A stretch of 25,690 nucleotides of DNA from the NCBI GenBank assembly GCA_021806765.1, contig JAJZQR010000053.1, positions 1-25,690 on the forward strand, written 5' to 3'. The stretch's first letter is position 1. Each line of letters starts with the position of its first letter. This document shows, piece by piece, positions 1 through 7,835 of the stretch. Under the pieces are notes generated by a model. It was given only the letters and a program-made list of their open reading frames with translations. It was not told the DNA's origin and did no database searches. The position numbers were made by a program, and so were the translations under genes. This stretch comes from Chloroflexota bacterium (GTDB lineage Bacteria; Chloroflexota; UBA6077).

Positions 1-74
1 AGCGCCGAGGTCGCCCACCCAAACGGCCCTCCCAACCGATCCTAGTCGAGTCGAAGCGCCGAGAACGCCCACCC
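1..74 (+). repeat. Imperfect direct repeat, 54-base spacing, in the linker of the truncated protein
   Basis: Bases 1-20 and 55-74 agree at 18 of 20 positions (AGCGCCGAG, two differing bases, CGCCCACCC). The 54-base spacing equals 18 codons, so the repeat is in frame and encodes A-P-R-S/T-P-T. Only two copies are visible, and the array may extend to the left of the window. Confidence 0.45.
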
Positions 75-316
75 GGGCAACCAATCCAAGCGGTGGCAGC
101 GTGACCACGCTTGAGTGGGGCGCTACCGACGTCCAGCACACCTACGAGTACTCGTCGCTGCGCTTTCCGAGCGGATTTCCCGTGTGGCTCACGGTCGACT
201 TCGCGGCGGAGTTTCGGGTGAACGGCGGGACGCCCCAGGGGCTGCCGACGATCCGGCGGACCTACGAGAGCAGCTACCGGGTCCAGGAGGTGCAGCCGGT
301 CCTGACCAGCCGGTGA
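2..316 (+). CDS. C-terminal end of an unrecognised protein (5' truncated by window)
   Basis: The frame is open from base 2 to a TGA at 314-316, so this is the last 104 codons of a gene that starts before the window; the internal GTG at 101 is probably not a start. The first ~33 residues are a Pro/Thr/Arg-rich linker. The rest (HTYEYSSLRFPSGFPVWLTV, then EFRVNGG and RVQEVQPVL) alternates hydrophobic and polar residues like a beta-sandwich and resembles PKD-like C-termini of secreted proteins encoded near Tad-type pilus genes; that resemblance is from memory and weak. It lies 22 bases before the LysM/BTAD gene on the same strand, so the two are probably co-transcribed. Function unknown. Confidence 0.6.
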   Translation, partial: APRSPTQTALPTDPSRVEAPRTPTRATNPSGGSVTTLEWGATDVQHTYEYSSLRFPSGFPVWLTVDFAAEFRVNGGTPQGLPTIRRTYESSYRVQEVQPVLTSR

Positions 317-338
317 GGCGGCCGAGAGGAGGAGAAGC

Positions 339-3300
339 ATGGATAGGATGAGTTCTGTCGATGATGCGCCGCGGCAGGCGGGATACCTCGGTCTGGTCGG
401 TCTGGTCCTCGGGCTCGGTTTCGGCGCGCTGGTCCTGTACGCGGTGGCGGGACCTCCCCGCCTGCCCCAGGAGTTGCCTGGTTGGGACGCCGTGACCTTC
501 ACCCTGCAGGGCTCCTACTTGCCCCTCGGAGCGGTGGCTTACGTTCTGACGACGGCCGCCTGGGCGGTCTGGCTCTGGATCGTCGCGTCGCTCGCACTTC
601 GCCTGGTCGTGCTGGGCACCGAGGCGATGACCGGCGGCGCTCCCTGGGTCGCAGGTCTCCGATCGGTTTCGGACCGGGTGACGTTGCCCATTGTGCGGCG
701 GCTGGTCGACGGCGCCCTCGTCGCGATCGTCGTGGTCAATCTGGTGGGGAGGTCCACGCCGAGTGCTGCGGCAGCCGTCCTGACCTCGGCGGCCACCGTG
801 AGTGTCGTGGCTGCCCAAGAAGGAGCCCCGCCGCGGCAAGCCTTCGATCAAAGCCAGCCGGATCGGGAGCAACGAGTGGTGGAGTACACCGTCCAAGCTG
901 GTGACACCCTGTGGGGGATCGCCGAGCGGTTCTACGGCACCGGCCATGAGTATCCAAGGATCGTCGCGGACAACGTGGGGCGACAGATGCCGGACGGCCG
1001 GCGCTTCACCCAGGCAGGGGTGATCTACCCGGGATGGGTTCTGCTGGTCCACCCCACGAGCCAGGGGACGGAGGATGCCGGCGGGCAAGCCTACTACACA
1101 GTGGAGGAACGGGATACCCTCCGTGGCATCGCCGCCAGGGTTCTCGATGATGAGTCCCGCTGGTCGGAGATCTTCGAGTTGAACCGAGGCACGGCCCGGC
1201 TCGTAGATGGCCGCGTTCTCGAGGACCCGGGCTTGATCTGGCCGGGGCTGCGGCTGCGGTTGCCATCCTCGGTGCCTGATGGAGATGCGGATGAGCCCAC
1301 GCCCGAAGCCGCCGCTCCATCACAGGAGGATGAGCCTGTCTCCCCGCCGGACAGTCCCATCGTCGAGGCACAACCCACGGTGATCACTGCCAGCCCGGAA
1401 GGGGAAGTGGTCGTCGACGAACCTTCCGCTGCTCTCACGCCTACAGCCCTGGTCGAGCCGGAACCGGCGCCGTCCACTGGCGCCGTCTCCCCGCTGGTCT
1501 ATGGAGCTGCCGGCCTGGTCACCATCGCGGTCACTGGAGGGGCGATGGTGCTGGCGCGCCGACGCGTGCGGCGCAGCCTGGACGAGTTGCCCGTCCGGGC
1601 TGTCTCGGAGGTGGGCTCTCCGCCGGGGGGCGACTTCGCCGAGGCGGAGTTCGGGCGGGTGCTCGCTCACCGACTCCATGGCGATGAGGTGGAACCGGTC
1701 GTTCTGGTGGCCGAGCAAGTCCTCCGCTTCCTGGGGGAGCACGGGATGCCCGAGGCTTCGGTGGTGATGGCCCGGCAAGGGCGGAACGCTACTACGCTGG
1801 CGCTCAGCGTGGGGCTGCTCGATCAGACGTGCCTTCTGGATCTTGCGAGTGAGTTCGGGGCTCGGCTGGGCGGGACGGGACAGGCGTCTATCACGCCTGA
1901 CCACGATTTGGCCATGCAGCTCTCCGGCCTGAAGTTGGCTGGCGTGATCACCCCGTCTTCCTACAGATTGGCAGCTCCCCCACGTTTGCTGCCCGTAGGT
2001 GTCATACCCAAGGGCCAGACTCTGTACGCCAACTGGCGCGAACTCGGGCACATCCTGGTGGCTGGCTTGCCAGGCGGCGGAACCGGGGTTGTTCTGACGA
2101 GCCTCATCAGCGCGCTCGCGGCCCGATGTCGTCCAGAGGAGCTTCACTTGTGGACCGTTGCCGACCGTCGCCTCCTGCCGGCGCAGCTCCTCCAGTTGCC
2201 CCATCAATGCGGCGCCCTCGTCGATCCTGCCGACAAGGCAGGAGTCAGCCAGGTACTCCAGCAGGTGCGGACGGAGCTGATCCGCAGGATGCGAGAGTCC
2301 GAGCGTGAGGATGGACCCAGGCCGGGTTTCCGGCCGGAGGAGCCGGAAATCGTGCTCGCCATCGGAGAGCTGGGCAACCTCGAAGACGACGGAACCACGC
2401 TGGAACTGATCGGCGTCCATGGCGCTGCCCATGGGGTGCGACTGCTGGCCGCGACCACGGGCCCGGCTGAGCTCACGGTGGAGCTGCTGGCCCACTTCCA
2501 GACCCGCCTGGTCCTCCAAACCCTGGACGACGAGGAAAGCGTTCGACTGCTCGGTCGTCCCGACGCGGCCGACCTGGGCACCGGAGACCTCCTTCTCCGT
2601 ATCGACGGGCGGGTGCTGGTTCGCGCTCGCGGTTTCCGCGTTTCGTCCGATCGGCTCGACGAGTTGGTGCGGCTGATGCGCGAAGCGTATGGCTGCCGTA
2701 CCCCGGCGGTTGTGGCGACGGCGGCCACGCCAGACAGGGCCGAGGGTGGTGCTCACCCGGGAGCGGGTGGGGAAGACGTGCCTCACGCCGGTGAGCGAGC
2801 ACCGACAGAGGATCGAGCAGCTCTTCCGACCGAACCGGCGCCGGAGGCCGTGGTGAAGTCCAGCGTCCACGAGCAGCCTGGCCGAACAGACGAACCCGCG
2901 ACACCGACCGAGGATGCCTCCGAGGCAGATACGACCCCCAGTGACTTGGTATCCGCCGCAGACGTAGCTGTAGATGAGGATCGATCGAATGGGCATCGGG
3001 ACCAGCCGGCCCCGGATCACATCTCACCGACGGACGATGTAGGCTTGCGACCGGCGGCAACCACGGAAGAAGACGACGAGTCATCCAACGGGCACGGTGG
3101 GGATACTGTGCACGGGAACACCGTGGTCGTTGTGGCGAGAGGACTCGCTGCCAAGGAGGAGATCGCTCCCGAAGCGGGTACGCTGGTCCAGGTCAGGTGC
3201 TTCGGCGAGTTCCTGGTGATGAGCGGGGAGCGGGAGATCACGCCGTCCTCCGAGGAGGGCGCTTCGTTCAAAGCCTGGGAGGTGCTGGCGTTTCTGGCAG

Positions 3301-4052
3301 CTCAACCGGACGGAGCCGTCTCCAGGGAGAAGCTGCTCGCCGCGGTCTGGCCCGACGTCGATGCCGAGCGGGCCGGGAACCGCATGCGGGTGGCGATGGT
3401 CCGCCTGCGGGCTCTGTTGGCTCGCCAGGTTCCCTGCCTTCCCTCGGAGGCGGTTCGCGCCGATCGGGACGGCACCTGCCGGCTCGACACGAAGATGATC
3501 TCGTCGGACGTCCACCAGTTCGTGGCGCTCTGCCGGACCACACCGAAGCTCCCTCCCGAGCGGGCGAAAGCGGTTCTGCAGCAGGCACGCGCCCTCTACG
3601 GCGGGGAGCTCCTCCCGGGGCGTGGAACGCGCCTCTACGAGTGGGTGGATGAACGGGATGAGAGCGGCGTTTCGCTCCGGGAGGCGTACCGAGAGGAGTA
3701 CTACCGGGCCACCCAGCGGCTGGCTCGCCTGTTCTTCCAGGAGGGGCGGGCCGAATTGGCGGTGCCTCTTTACAGAGGGCTGCTCAAGGCGGAGCCCACC
3801 CTCGAAGACATCGTCCGAGAGCTCTACCGCTGCTACCAGCAGATCGGGGATCTCAGCTCGCTGATCCGGGAGGATCGGCACCTCAGGCAGGCGCTCCGCG
3901 AGGCGTACCACGATCCCGATGACCCCGAGGATAATCCTGACGACTACCAGCCCGAGCCCGAGACGATTGAGCTGTTCAGCAAGATCCGGCGGGAACTGGA
4001 ACGAAAGGTGGCCGCTCGCGGCGACGGTCATAGGACCGGTGGCCAGAGGTAA
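339..4052 (+). CDS. Membrane-anchored LysM / degenerate FtsK-like ATPase / BTAD winged-helix fusion protein
   Basis: This 1237-residue protein has a good start, with AGGAGGAG four bases before ATG. In order: membrane helices at about 17-38, 60-92 and 122-150; LysM 1 at about 180-237 (VEYTVQAGDTLWGIAERFYG); LysM 2 at about 252-308; a Pro/Glu-rich linker; a fourth helix at about 386-406; a region at about 410-784 resembling FtsK/EssC ATPases; an acidic low-complexity linker (about 785-945); an OmpR-type winged helix at about 949-1031; and a BTAD helical repeat domain at about 1050-1175. The ATPase-like part is degenerate: the Walker A equivalent GLPGGGTG (576-583) has Thr at the Lys position, and the Walker B equivalent IVLAIGELGNL has Gly676 for Asp. 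LysM domains bind peptidoglycan and BTAD/winged-helix modules are typical of SARP regulators, so the protein may link the cell envelope to transcription. It precedes a prepilin peptidase. Architecture is firm; function is inferred. Confidence 0.85.
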   Translation: MDRMSSVDDAPRQAGYLGLVGLVLGLGFGALVLYAVAGPPRLPQELPGWDAVTFTLQGSYLPLGAVAYVLTTAAWAVWLWIVASLALRLVVLGTEAMTGGAPWVAGLRSVSDRVTLPIVRRLVDGALVAIVVVNLVGRSTPSAAAAVLTSAATVSVVAAQEGAPPRQAFDQSQPDREQRVVEYTVQAGDTLWGIAERFYGTGHEYPRIVADNVGRQMPDGRRFTQAGVIYPGWVLLVHPTSQGTEDAGGQAYYTVEERDTLRGIAARVLDDESRWSEIFELNRGTARLVDGRVLEDPGLIWPGLRLRLPSSVPDGDADEPTPEAAAPSQEDEPVSPPDSPIVEAQPTVITASPEGEVVVDEPSAALTPTALVEPEPAPSTGAVSPLVYGAAGLVTIAVTGGAMVLARRRVRRSLDELPVRAVSEVGSPPGGDFAEAEFGRVLAHRLHGDEVEPVVLVAEQVLRFLGEHGMPEASVVMARQGRNATTLALSVGLLDQTCLLDLASEFGARLGGTGQASITPDHDLAMQLSGLKLAGVITPSSYRLAAPPRLLPVGVIPKGQTLYANWRELGHILVAGLPGGGTGVVLTSLISALAARCRPEELHLWTVADRRLLPAQLLQLPHQCGALVDPADKAGVSQVLQQVRTELIRRMRESEREDGPRPGFRPEEPEIVLAIGELGNLEDDGTTLELIGVHGAAHGVRLLAATTGPAELTVELLAHFQTRLVLQTLDDEESVRLLGRPDAADLGTGDLLLRIDGRVLVRARGFRVSSDRLDELVRLMREAYGCRTPAVVATAATPDRAEGGAHPGAGGEDVPHAGERAPTEDRAALPTEPAPEAVVKSSVHEQPGRTDEPATPTEDASEADTTPSDLVSAADVAVDEDRSNGHRDQPAPDHISPTDDVGLRPAATTEEDDESSNGHGGDTVHGNTVVVVARGLAAKEEIAPEAGTLVQVRCFGEFLVMSGEREITPSSEEGASFKAWEVLAFLAAQPDGAVSREKLLAAVWPDVDAERAGNRMRVAMVRLRALLARQVPCLPSEAVRADRDGTCRLDTKMISSDVHQFVALCRTTPKLPPERAKAVLQQARALYGGELLPGRGTRLYEWVDERDESGVSLREAYREEYYRATQRLARLFFQEGRAELAVPLYRGLLKAEPTLEDIVRELYRCYQQIGDLSSLIREDRHLRQALREAYHDPDDPEDNPDDYQPEPETIELFSKIRRELERKVAARGDGHRTGGQR

Positions 4053-4055
4053 CCC

Positions 4056-4115
4056 ATGGGCACTACCTGGTTCGCGACTCCCGTGGTCATGCTGCTGCTC
4101 GCCACGCGACGATGA
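4056..4115 (+). CDS. 19-codon ORF holding the expected first membrane helix of the prepilin peptidase
   Basis: The upstream gene stops at 4052 and its last bases form a good ribosome site (AGAGGT, five bases before the ATG at 4056). This ATG opens MGTTWFATPVVMLLLATRR and then meets TGA at 4113-4115. That stop overlaps the ATG at 4112 of the next frame (ATGA). In A24 prepilin peptidases a hydrophobic helix directly precedes the D-L-R...I/V-P motif, and this peptide is exactly such a helix. Either the enzyme is made as two translationally coupled pieces, or a -1 shift or a sequence error separates them. I take 4056 as the true beginning of the peptidase locus. Confidence 0.45.
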   Translation: MGTTWFATPVVMLLLATRR

Positions 4116-4480
4116 CCGATCTTCGCCGAGGACGAGTTCCCGCGTGGGTCACGCTCGGGGGTGAAGGGGCGGGCCTCCTTGTCGCAGCCGCCTCCAGCTG
4201 GGATGCGCTCCAGCTCAGCCTGCTCGGGCTCGCGGTCGGCGGGCTGCTCCTGCTCCCCTTCGTCCTCGCCGGCGGCTTCGGCGAGGGGGACGCGCTCCTG
4301 CTGGCGTTGATCGGCGCCTGGCAGGGCTGGCAGTTCGTCCTCGGGACGGCCTGGTGGGCGGCGCTCGCCGGTGCCGCGCTCGCCCTGGTCGCCTGGCGTC
4401 GGGGTCGGCGGGCGTTCCCCTACGTTCCGGCCATCGCGGTCGGCGCGGCGCTGACGCTACTGGTTCCACCGCAGCTCTGA
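4112..4480 (+). CDS. Type IV prepilin peptidase, short CpaA/TadV type (A24 family)
   Basis: This 122-residue, highly hydrophobic protein carries both aspartates expected of A24 aspartyl proteases: Asp3 in TDLRRGRVPAWVTL, the counterpart of the D-L-R-x-x-x-I-P-N motif, and Asp60 in GEGD, the counterpart of GxGD, within GGFGEGDALLLALIGAWQG. The family cleaves the leader peptide of prepilins at the inner face of the membrane. Single-domain CpaA/TadV enzymes usually have about 140-180 residues, and here the first helix is missing from this frame but present in the ORF at 4056-4115. No ribosome site is evident just before 4112, so translation probably depends on coupling or frameshifting. The position next to the LysM/BTAD gene suggests the end of a Tad/type IV pilus locus lying to the left. 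Confidence 0.75.
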   Translation: MTDLRRGRVPAWVTLGGEGAGLLVAAASSWDALQLSLLGLAVGGLLLLPFVLAGGFGEGDALLLALIGAWQGWQFVLGTAWWAALAGAALALVAWRRGRRAFPYVPAIAVGAALTLLVPPQL

Positions 4481-4507
4481 GGGGCCGCCACCTCCGTGGA
4501 CGGCCCC
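4481..4507 (+). terminator. Hairpin directly after the prepilin peptidase stop
   Basis: GGGGCCG pairs with CGGCCCC and, inside it, CCAC pairs with GTGG, giving 11 pairs with one bulged base and a four-base loop. It begins on the base after the TGA. There is no T-run after it, so it is a possible terminator or 3' stabilising structure rather than a canonical Rho-independent terminator. The region 4508-4669 holds only this and the next hairpin and no gene that I can support. Confidence 0.45.
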
Positions 4508-4560
4508 ACGGCGTGCAGCGGGGGAGGCGCGACGGCTGGTTCGAGTGTGCCGGCTTTGCC

Positions 4561-4578
4561 AACCCGATCGGTCGGGTT
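4561..4578. terminator. Hairpin in the convergent gap, candidate bidirectional terminator
   Basis: AACCCGA pairs with TCGGGTT around a four-base loop (7 perfect pairs). On the plus strand it is followed by a single further T and then CGGCG. It sits between the plus-strand peptidase gene, which ends at 4480, and the minus-strand ATPase gene, which ends at 4670, where terminators for both directions are expected. The T-tract is weak, so this is a candidate only. Confidence 0.35.
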
Positions 4579-4669
4579 TCGGCGAGGTCGACGCCCCCAG
4601 GTGGACCAGATGGGAGGATGCGGACATCTCAATACGGTCCCGTGGCCATTGCCCGAAGGACCTGCGCGA

Positions 4670-5824
4670 TCACAGGTCACGCGGTTCCGCAGTTCCGGCG
4701 GGGGCGCCTGCGTCCACGCGCGACCGCTGCACCAGATTCCTCTCGGTCTCCTTGTCGAAGACCTGAACATGCTCCTTGGGGAAGGCGAGCCTCACGGTAT
4801 CCCCCATCTTCACTCGGGTCGAGGCGTCCATCTTCGCCACGAAGCTCTTCCCTCCCACGGCCAGGTAGACAATCTGCTCGCTCCCCATCATCTCCACTAC
4901 CTCTACCGTCGCCGGGATCTCCCCCCTCTCCGCCATCTCCCCCTGGCTCATCTCCCCAAGATGCTCGGGCCGGATCCCAAGCAGCACCTTCTTCCCCTGC
5001 TGCGCGGTCACCGCCTTCCCCAGCCCCCCGTTCAACTGCACCCGGAAGCCCTCTCCCACCAGCTCCGCTATCCCATCGTTAGCCAGGACGGCGACCTCAA
5101 AGAAGTTCATGGCAGGACTCCCGATGAAGCCCGCGACGAAGGTGTTGGCCGGGTGATCGTAGAGGTTCTGGGGGGTGTCGAGCTGCTGGAGGATGCCATC
5201 CCTCATCACGGCGATGCGGCTGCCCATCGTCATCGCCTCCACCTGGTCGTGGGTCACGTAGATCACCGTCGTCCGCAATCGCTGGTGCAGCTTGATCAGC
5301 TCTGCCCTCGTCTGCACCCTCAGCTTCGCATCCAGGTTGGACAGAGGCTCGTCCATCAGGAACACCTTCGGCTCCCGCACGATGGCACGCCCAAGGGCCA
5401 CCCTTTGGCGCTGGCCTCCCGAGAGCTGCTTCGGCTTGCGCCCCAACAGCTCCCCTATACCCAGGATAGAGGCCCCCTCCTTGACCCGCCTGTCGATCTC
5501 CTCCTTGGGGAACTTCCTCATTTTGAGACCAAAGGCCAGGTTGTCGTAGACGTTCATGTGGGGGTAGAGGGCGTAGGACTGGAACACCATGGCGATGTCC
5601 CGGTCCTTGGGGGAAACGTCGTTGACCAGGCGATCACCGATGAAGATCTTGCCGGCGGTGACCTCCTCGAGGCCGGCAACCATCCGGAGGGCGGTGGTCT
5701 TGCCGCAGCCCGAGGGGCCCACCAGCACCAGGAACTCCTTGTCCTGGATGTGTATGGACAGGTCGTTGACGGCAGTGACAGAGCCGAACTTCTTGGTGAC
5801 GTGATCGAGGAGTACCTGTGCCAC
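4670..5824 (-). CDS. ugpC: Sugar ABC transporter ATP-binding protein, UgpC/MsmK/MalK type
   Basis: This 384-residue cytoplasmic ATPase energises carbohydrate importers of the CUT1 family. Walker A is GPSGCGKTT (36-44), the Q-loop glutamine is in VFQSYALYP (Gln82), the signature LSGGQ is at 134-138, Walker B VFLMDE is at 154-159, and the switch histidine is His192 in VTHD. The C-terminal ~140 residues form the TOBE/MalK-type regulatory domain, with GIRPEHLG. The GTG start at 5824 has AAGGAG seven bases upstream. It is the last gene of the minus-strand sugar transport run, 139 bases after the MalG-type permease, and is the only transporter ATPase gene in the window. As MsmK-type ATPases are often shared, it may serve both sugar importers here. 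Confidence 0.93.
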   Translation of the reverse strand: MAQVLLDHVTKKFGSVTAVNDLSIHIQDKEFLVLVGPSGCGKTTALRMVAGLEEVTAGKIFIGDRLVNDVSPKDRDIAMVFQSYALYPHMNVYDNLAFGLKMRKFPKEEIDRRVKEGASILGIGELLGRKPKQLSGGQRQRVALGRAIVREPKVFLMDEPLSNLDAKLRVQTRAELIKLHQRLRTTVIYVTHDQVEAMTMGSRIAVMRDGILQQLDTPQNLYDHPANTFVAGFIGSPAMNFFEVAVLANDGIAELVGEGFRVQLNGGLGKAVTAQQGKKVLLGIRPEHLGEMSQGEMAERGEIPATVEVVEMMGSEQIVYLAVGGKSFVAKMDASTRVKMGDTVRLAFPKEHVQVFDKETERNLVQRSRVDAGAPAGTAEPRDL

Positions 5825-5963
5825 TTGTGTCTCCTTGTCAGGTCCAAAGACCCTCTTGTTTCACACATTCAAAGTGCAGCTAACCGACGAAGCCAGAGAG
5901 TCGGGGTAGAGGTTAGCCCTCCCAACACAGTACGGTTCGCTGGCTACCCGGGATTCGCCGCGA

Positions 5964-6835
5964 CTAGCCCTTGATGCCCGAGGAAAACCCGGCTTCTATG
6001 AAATACCGCTGCGCCAGCAGGTAGAGAACCATCGTCGGTAGCATGGCAAGGAGCGCCCCTGCCGTAAGCTGGTTCCAGTAGACGTGCCACTGGGCCTGGA
6101 AGAAGCTCAAGCCTCCGGTGACCGTCATCTTCTCGGGACTGGTGATGTAGATTATCGGTGCCAGGAAATCATTCCATGAGGACATGAACGAGAATACCGC
6201 CAGCACCGTGAGCTGCGGCCTTATCAAGGGCATGGCAATCCGCCAGTACAGGTCGAACGGGTTGGCGCCATCCATGATGGCAGCCTCGAAAAAGTCCTTG
6301 GGGATCGTGAGCAGCCCCTGTCGCAAGAGGAATATCCCGAAGGCTCCACCGACTCCGCCGAAAAAGGCTGGTACCCATAACGGCAACAGGGTGTCCAACC
6401 ACCCCAGCTTCTGCATCAGTATGAATTGAGGCACCATGGTTACTTGAAAAGGGATCATCATGGTACCCAGGACGATCAGCAGGAGCCCGTTGCGGCGCGA
6501 AAGCGCAGTTGGGTCAACGCAAAGGCCGTGAAGGAGCACGCGAAGAGCTGTCCAACGGTGGCTAGCACCGCCACCTGGAGGCTATTGGAGTAGAAAGTGG
6601 CAAACGGATAGTCGCGCAGAATGGATGCGAAGCTCGAGAAATCGATGGGGCTGGGAATGATCTGGACCGGGAGCAGGAAGAGGCTCCCTGCAGCGGTCAG
6701 AGCGGTCTTCAGCATCCAAGCGATCGGTGCAAGGAAGACCAGGGCAATGAAGGTGAGTAAGGCGTAAGACAGGCCCTTCCTTACACAGGGCGGGACGAGA
6801 CGCCGGGATCTGCGGACGGCAGCTATGCTACTCAT
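5964..6835 (-). pseudogene. Sugar ABC transporter permease, MalG/UgpE type, interrupted by a one-base frameshift
   Basis: The first part is read from ATG 6835 (MSSIAAVRRSRRL) through to FALTQLRFRA and then runs into a stop at 6476-6478. The second part is in another frame, from RRNGLLLIVLGTMMIPFQV to the TAG at 5964-5966. Joined near 6491-6499 they give a normal ~290-residue CUT1 permease: six membrane helices and the EAA loop EAAIMDGANPFDLYWRIAMP that contacts the ATPase. Family members read R-F-R-G/A-R-N across the junction, so a single missing base in GCGCCGC (for example GCGCCCGC) would explain the break. The ATG overlaps the stop of the upstream permease (ATGA). All motifs are otherwise intact, so this is either a sequencing or assembly error or a very recent mutation. 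Confidence 0.8.
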
Positions 6836-7770
6836 GAGTAGTGCACCCACCTCTTCTGCAGCGCGAATTGGATAACCGTGATCACCATGGTCACGACAAA
6901 CAGCACGACGGCAAGTGCCGAAGCCCTTCCCATCTCGAACCAGCGGAAGCCCATATCGTAAAGGTAGTACACGAGGGTCACAGTCGCGTCGCCAGGCCCG
7001 CCTCTGGTCATGATGTAGGTAAGATCGAACACCTGAAACGCCCAGATGATCGCAATAACTAGAATGAAGAAGGTGGTTGGCGAGAGGAGGGGAATCGTCA
7101 CGTGCCGGAGCCTTCGCCAGGGGTTGGCTCCATCTATGCTGGCAGCCTCGTACAGCTCGTGGGGGATGCTCTGAAGCCCGGCCAGGAAGATGACCATGTA
7201 GTAGCCGACATTCCGCCAGACAGTGGTGAGGGCAATAGCCACCATGGCCCAGTTCGGGTCCGCCAGCCAGTTGGGCGCGGACAAGTGCAACTGGTTGAAG
7301 ATGAAGCCTATCAATCCGAAATCGGCGCTGTACAGCCAGGTCCACAGAAGCCCAACAGAGGCCAACGACAGCACGAAGGGCATGAAGAAGGTAGCTCGGT
7401 AAAGCGTAATGCCTCGCAGCGGCTGGTTGATCAGCATGGCGAGGAAGAAGGCGATGACTACTTCCAACGGAACGACCAGGATAATGTACTGTACTGTATT
7501 GCGGAGCGATGTCAGGAAGAGTGGATCATCGAAGAGCAGCTTCTGATAATTGCCTAGCCCGACCATCAGTGGTGGAGTAAGGATGTCCCATTTGGTGAGA
7601 CTCAGGGCGAAGACGGCCGCGATGGGGCCACCCACGAACACGGTGAATCCGATGAGATACGGTGCTAGAAAGAAAAGCGACCAAGCCATATTCTTCCAGT
7701 TCCAGCGGCTCTTTGCCTTCAGGATGGTCCCAGTTCGTTCCGGCACCGTGGCCGACGATGATAGGCCCAT
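6832..7770 (-). CDS. Sugar ABC transporter permease, MalF/UgpA type
   Basis: This 312-residue inner-membrane permease is of the CUT1 family. It has six predicted helices, an N-terminal cytoplasmic stretch, and the EAA loop ELYEAASIDGANPWRRLRHV that docks to the ATPase. The ending WVHYS is followed by TGA overlapping the next permease's ATG. I chose ATG 7770 (MGLSSSATVP) because GGAGAGG lies four bases upstream; an in-frame ATG 14 codons earlier lacks such a site and would run into the intercistronic hairpin. It follows a binding lipoprotein gene and pairs with the MalG-type gene to form the membrane channel. Substrate is not determined by sequence. Confidence 0.92.
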   Translation of the reverse strand: MGLSSSATVPERTGTILKAKSRWNWKNMAWSLFFLAPYLIGFTVFVGGPIAAVFALSLTKWDILTPPLMVGLGNYQKLLFDDPLFLTSLRNTVQYIILVVPLEVVIAFFLAMLINQPLRGITLYRATFFMPFVLSLASVGLLWTWLYSADFGLIGFIFNQLHLSAPNWLADPNWAMVAIALTTVWRNVGYYMVIFLAGLQSIPHELYEAASIDGANPWRRLRHVTIPLLSPTTFFILVIAIIWAFQVFDLTYIMTRGGPGDATVTLVYYLYDMGFRWFEMGRASALAVVLFVVTMVITVIQFALQKRWVHYS

Positions 7771-7789
7771 AGTCCTCTCCTTGCATGTT

Positions 7790-7829
7790 TCTCGTGGAGA
7801 CGGCAGCTGCATCCGCCGTCCCCACGAGA
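7790..7829 (-). promoter_or_regulatory. Intercistronic hairpin between binding protein and MalF-type permease
   Basis: TCTCGTGG (7790-7797) pairs with CCACGAGA (7822-7829), then one mismatch, then GACGGC (7799-7804) pairs with GCCGTC (7815-7820), closing a ten-base loop. It starts six bases after the binding-protein stop and ends 19 bases before the permease start. No T-run follows, so it more likely protects the upstream message from 3' decay or attenuates transcription than acts as a full terminator. Confidence 0.6.
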
Positions 7830-7835
7830 GAAGGC

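Noticed and set aside
1320..3020. Long minus-strand open frame inside the LysM/BTAD gene
   Set aside because: The plus strand encodes clear LysM and BTAD domains through this region; the antisense translation is low-complexity Arg/His/Gln-rich sequence.
3180..4052. BTAD/SARP module as a sign of an antibiotic biosynthetic cluster
   Set aside because: The module is part of a membrane LysM protein beside a prepilin peptidase; no biosynthetic enzymes are nearby.
4496..5974. Long plus-strand open frame antisense to the UgpC-type ATPase gene
   Set aside because: It covers a gene with every ATPase motif intact on the other strand, has no recognisable domain, and is explained by GC-rich codon bias.
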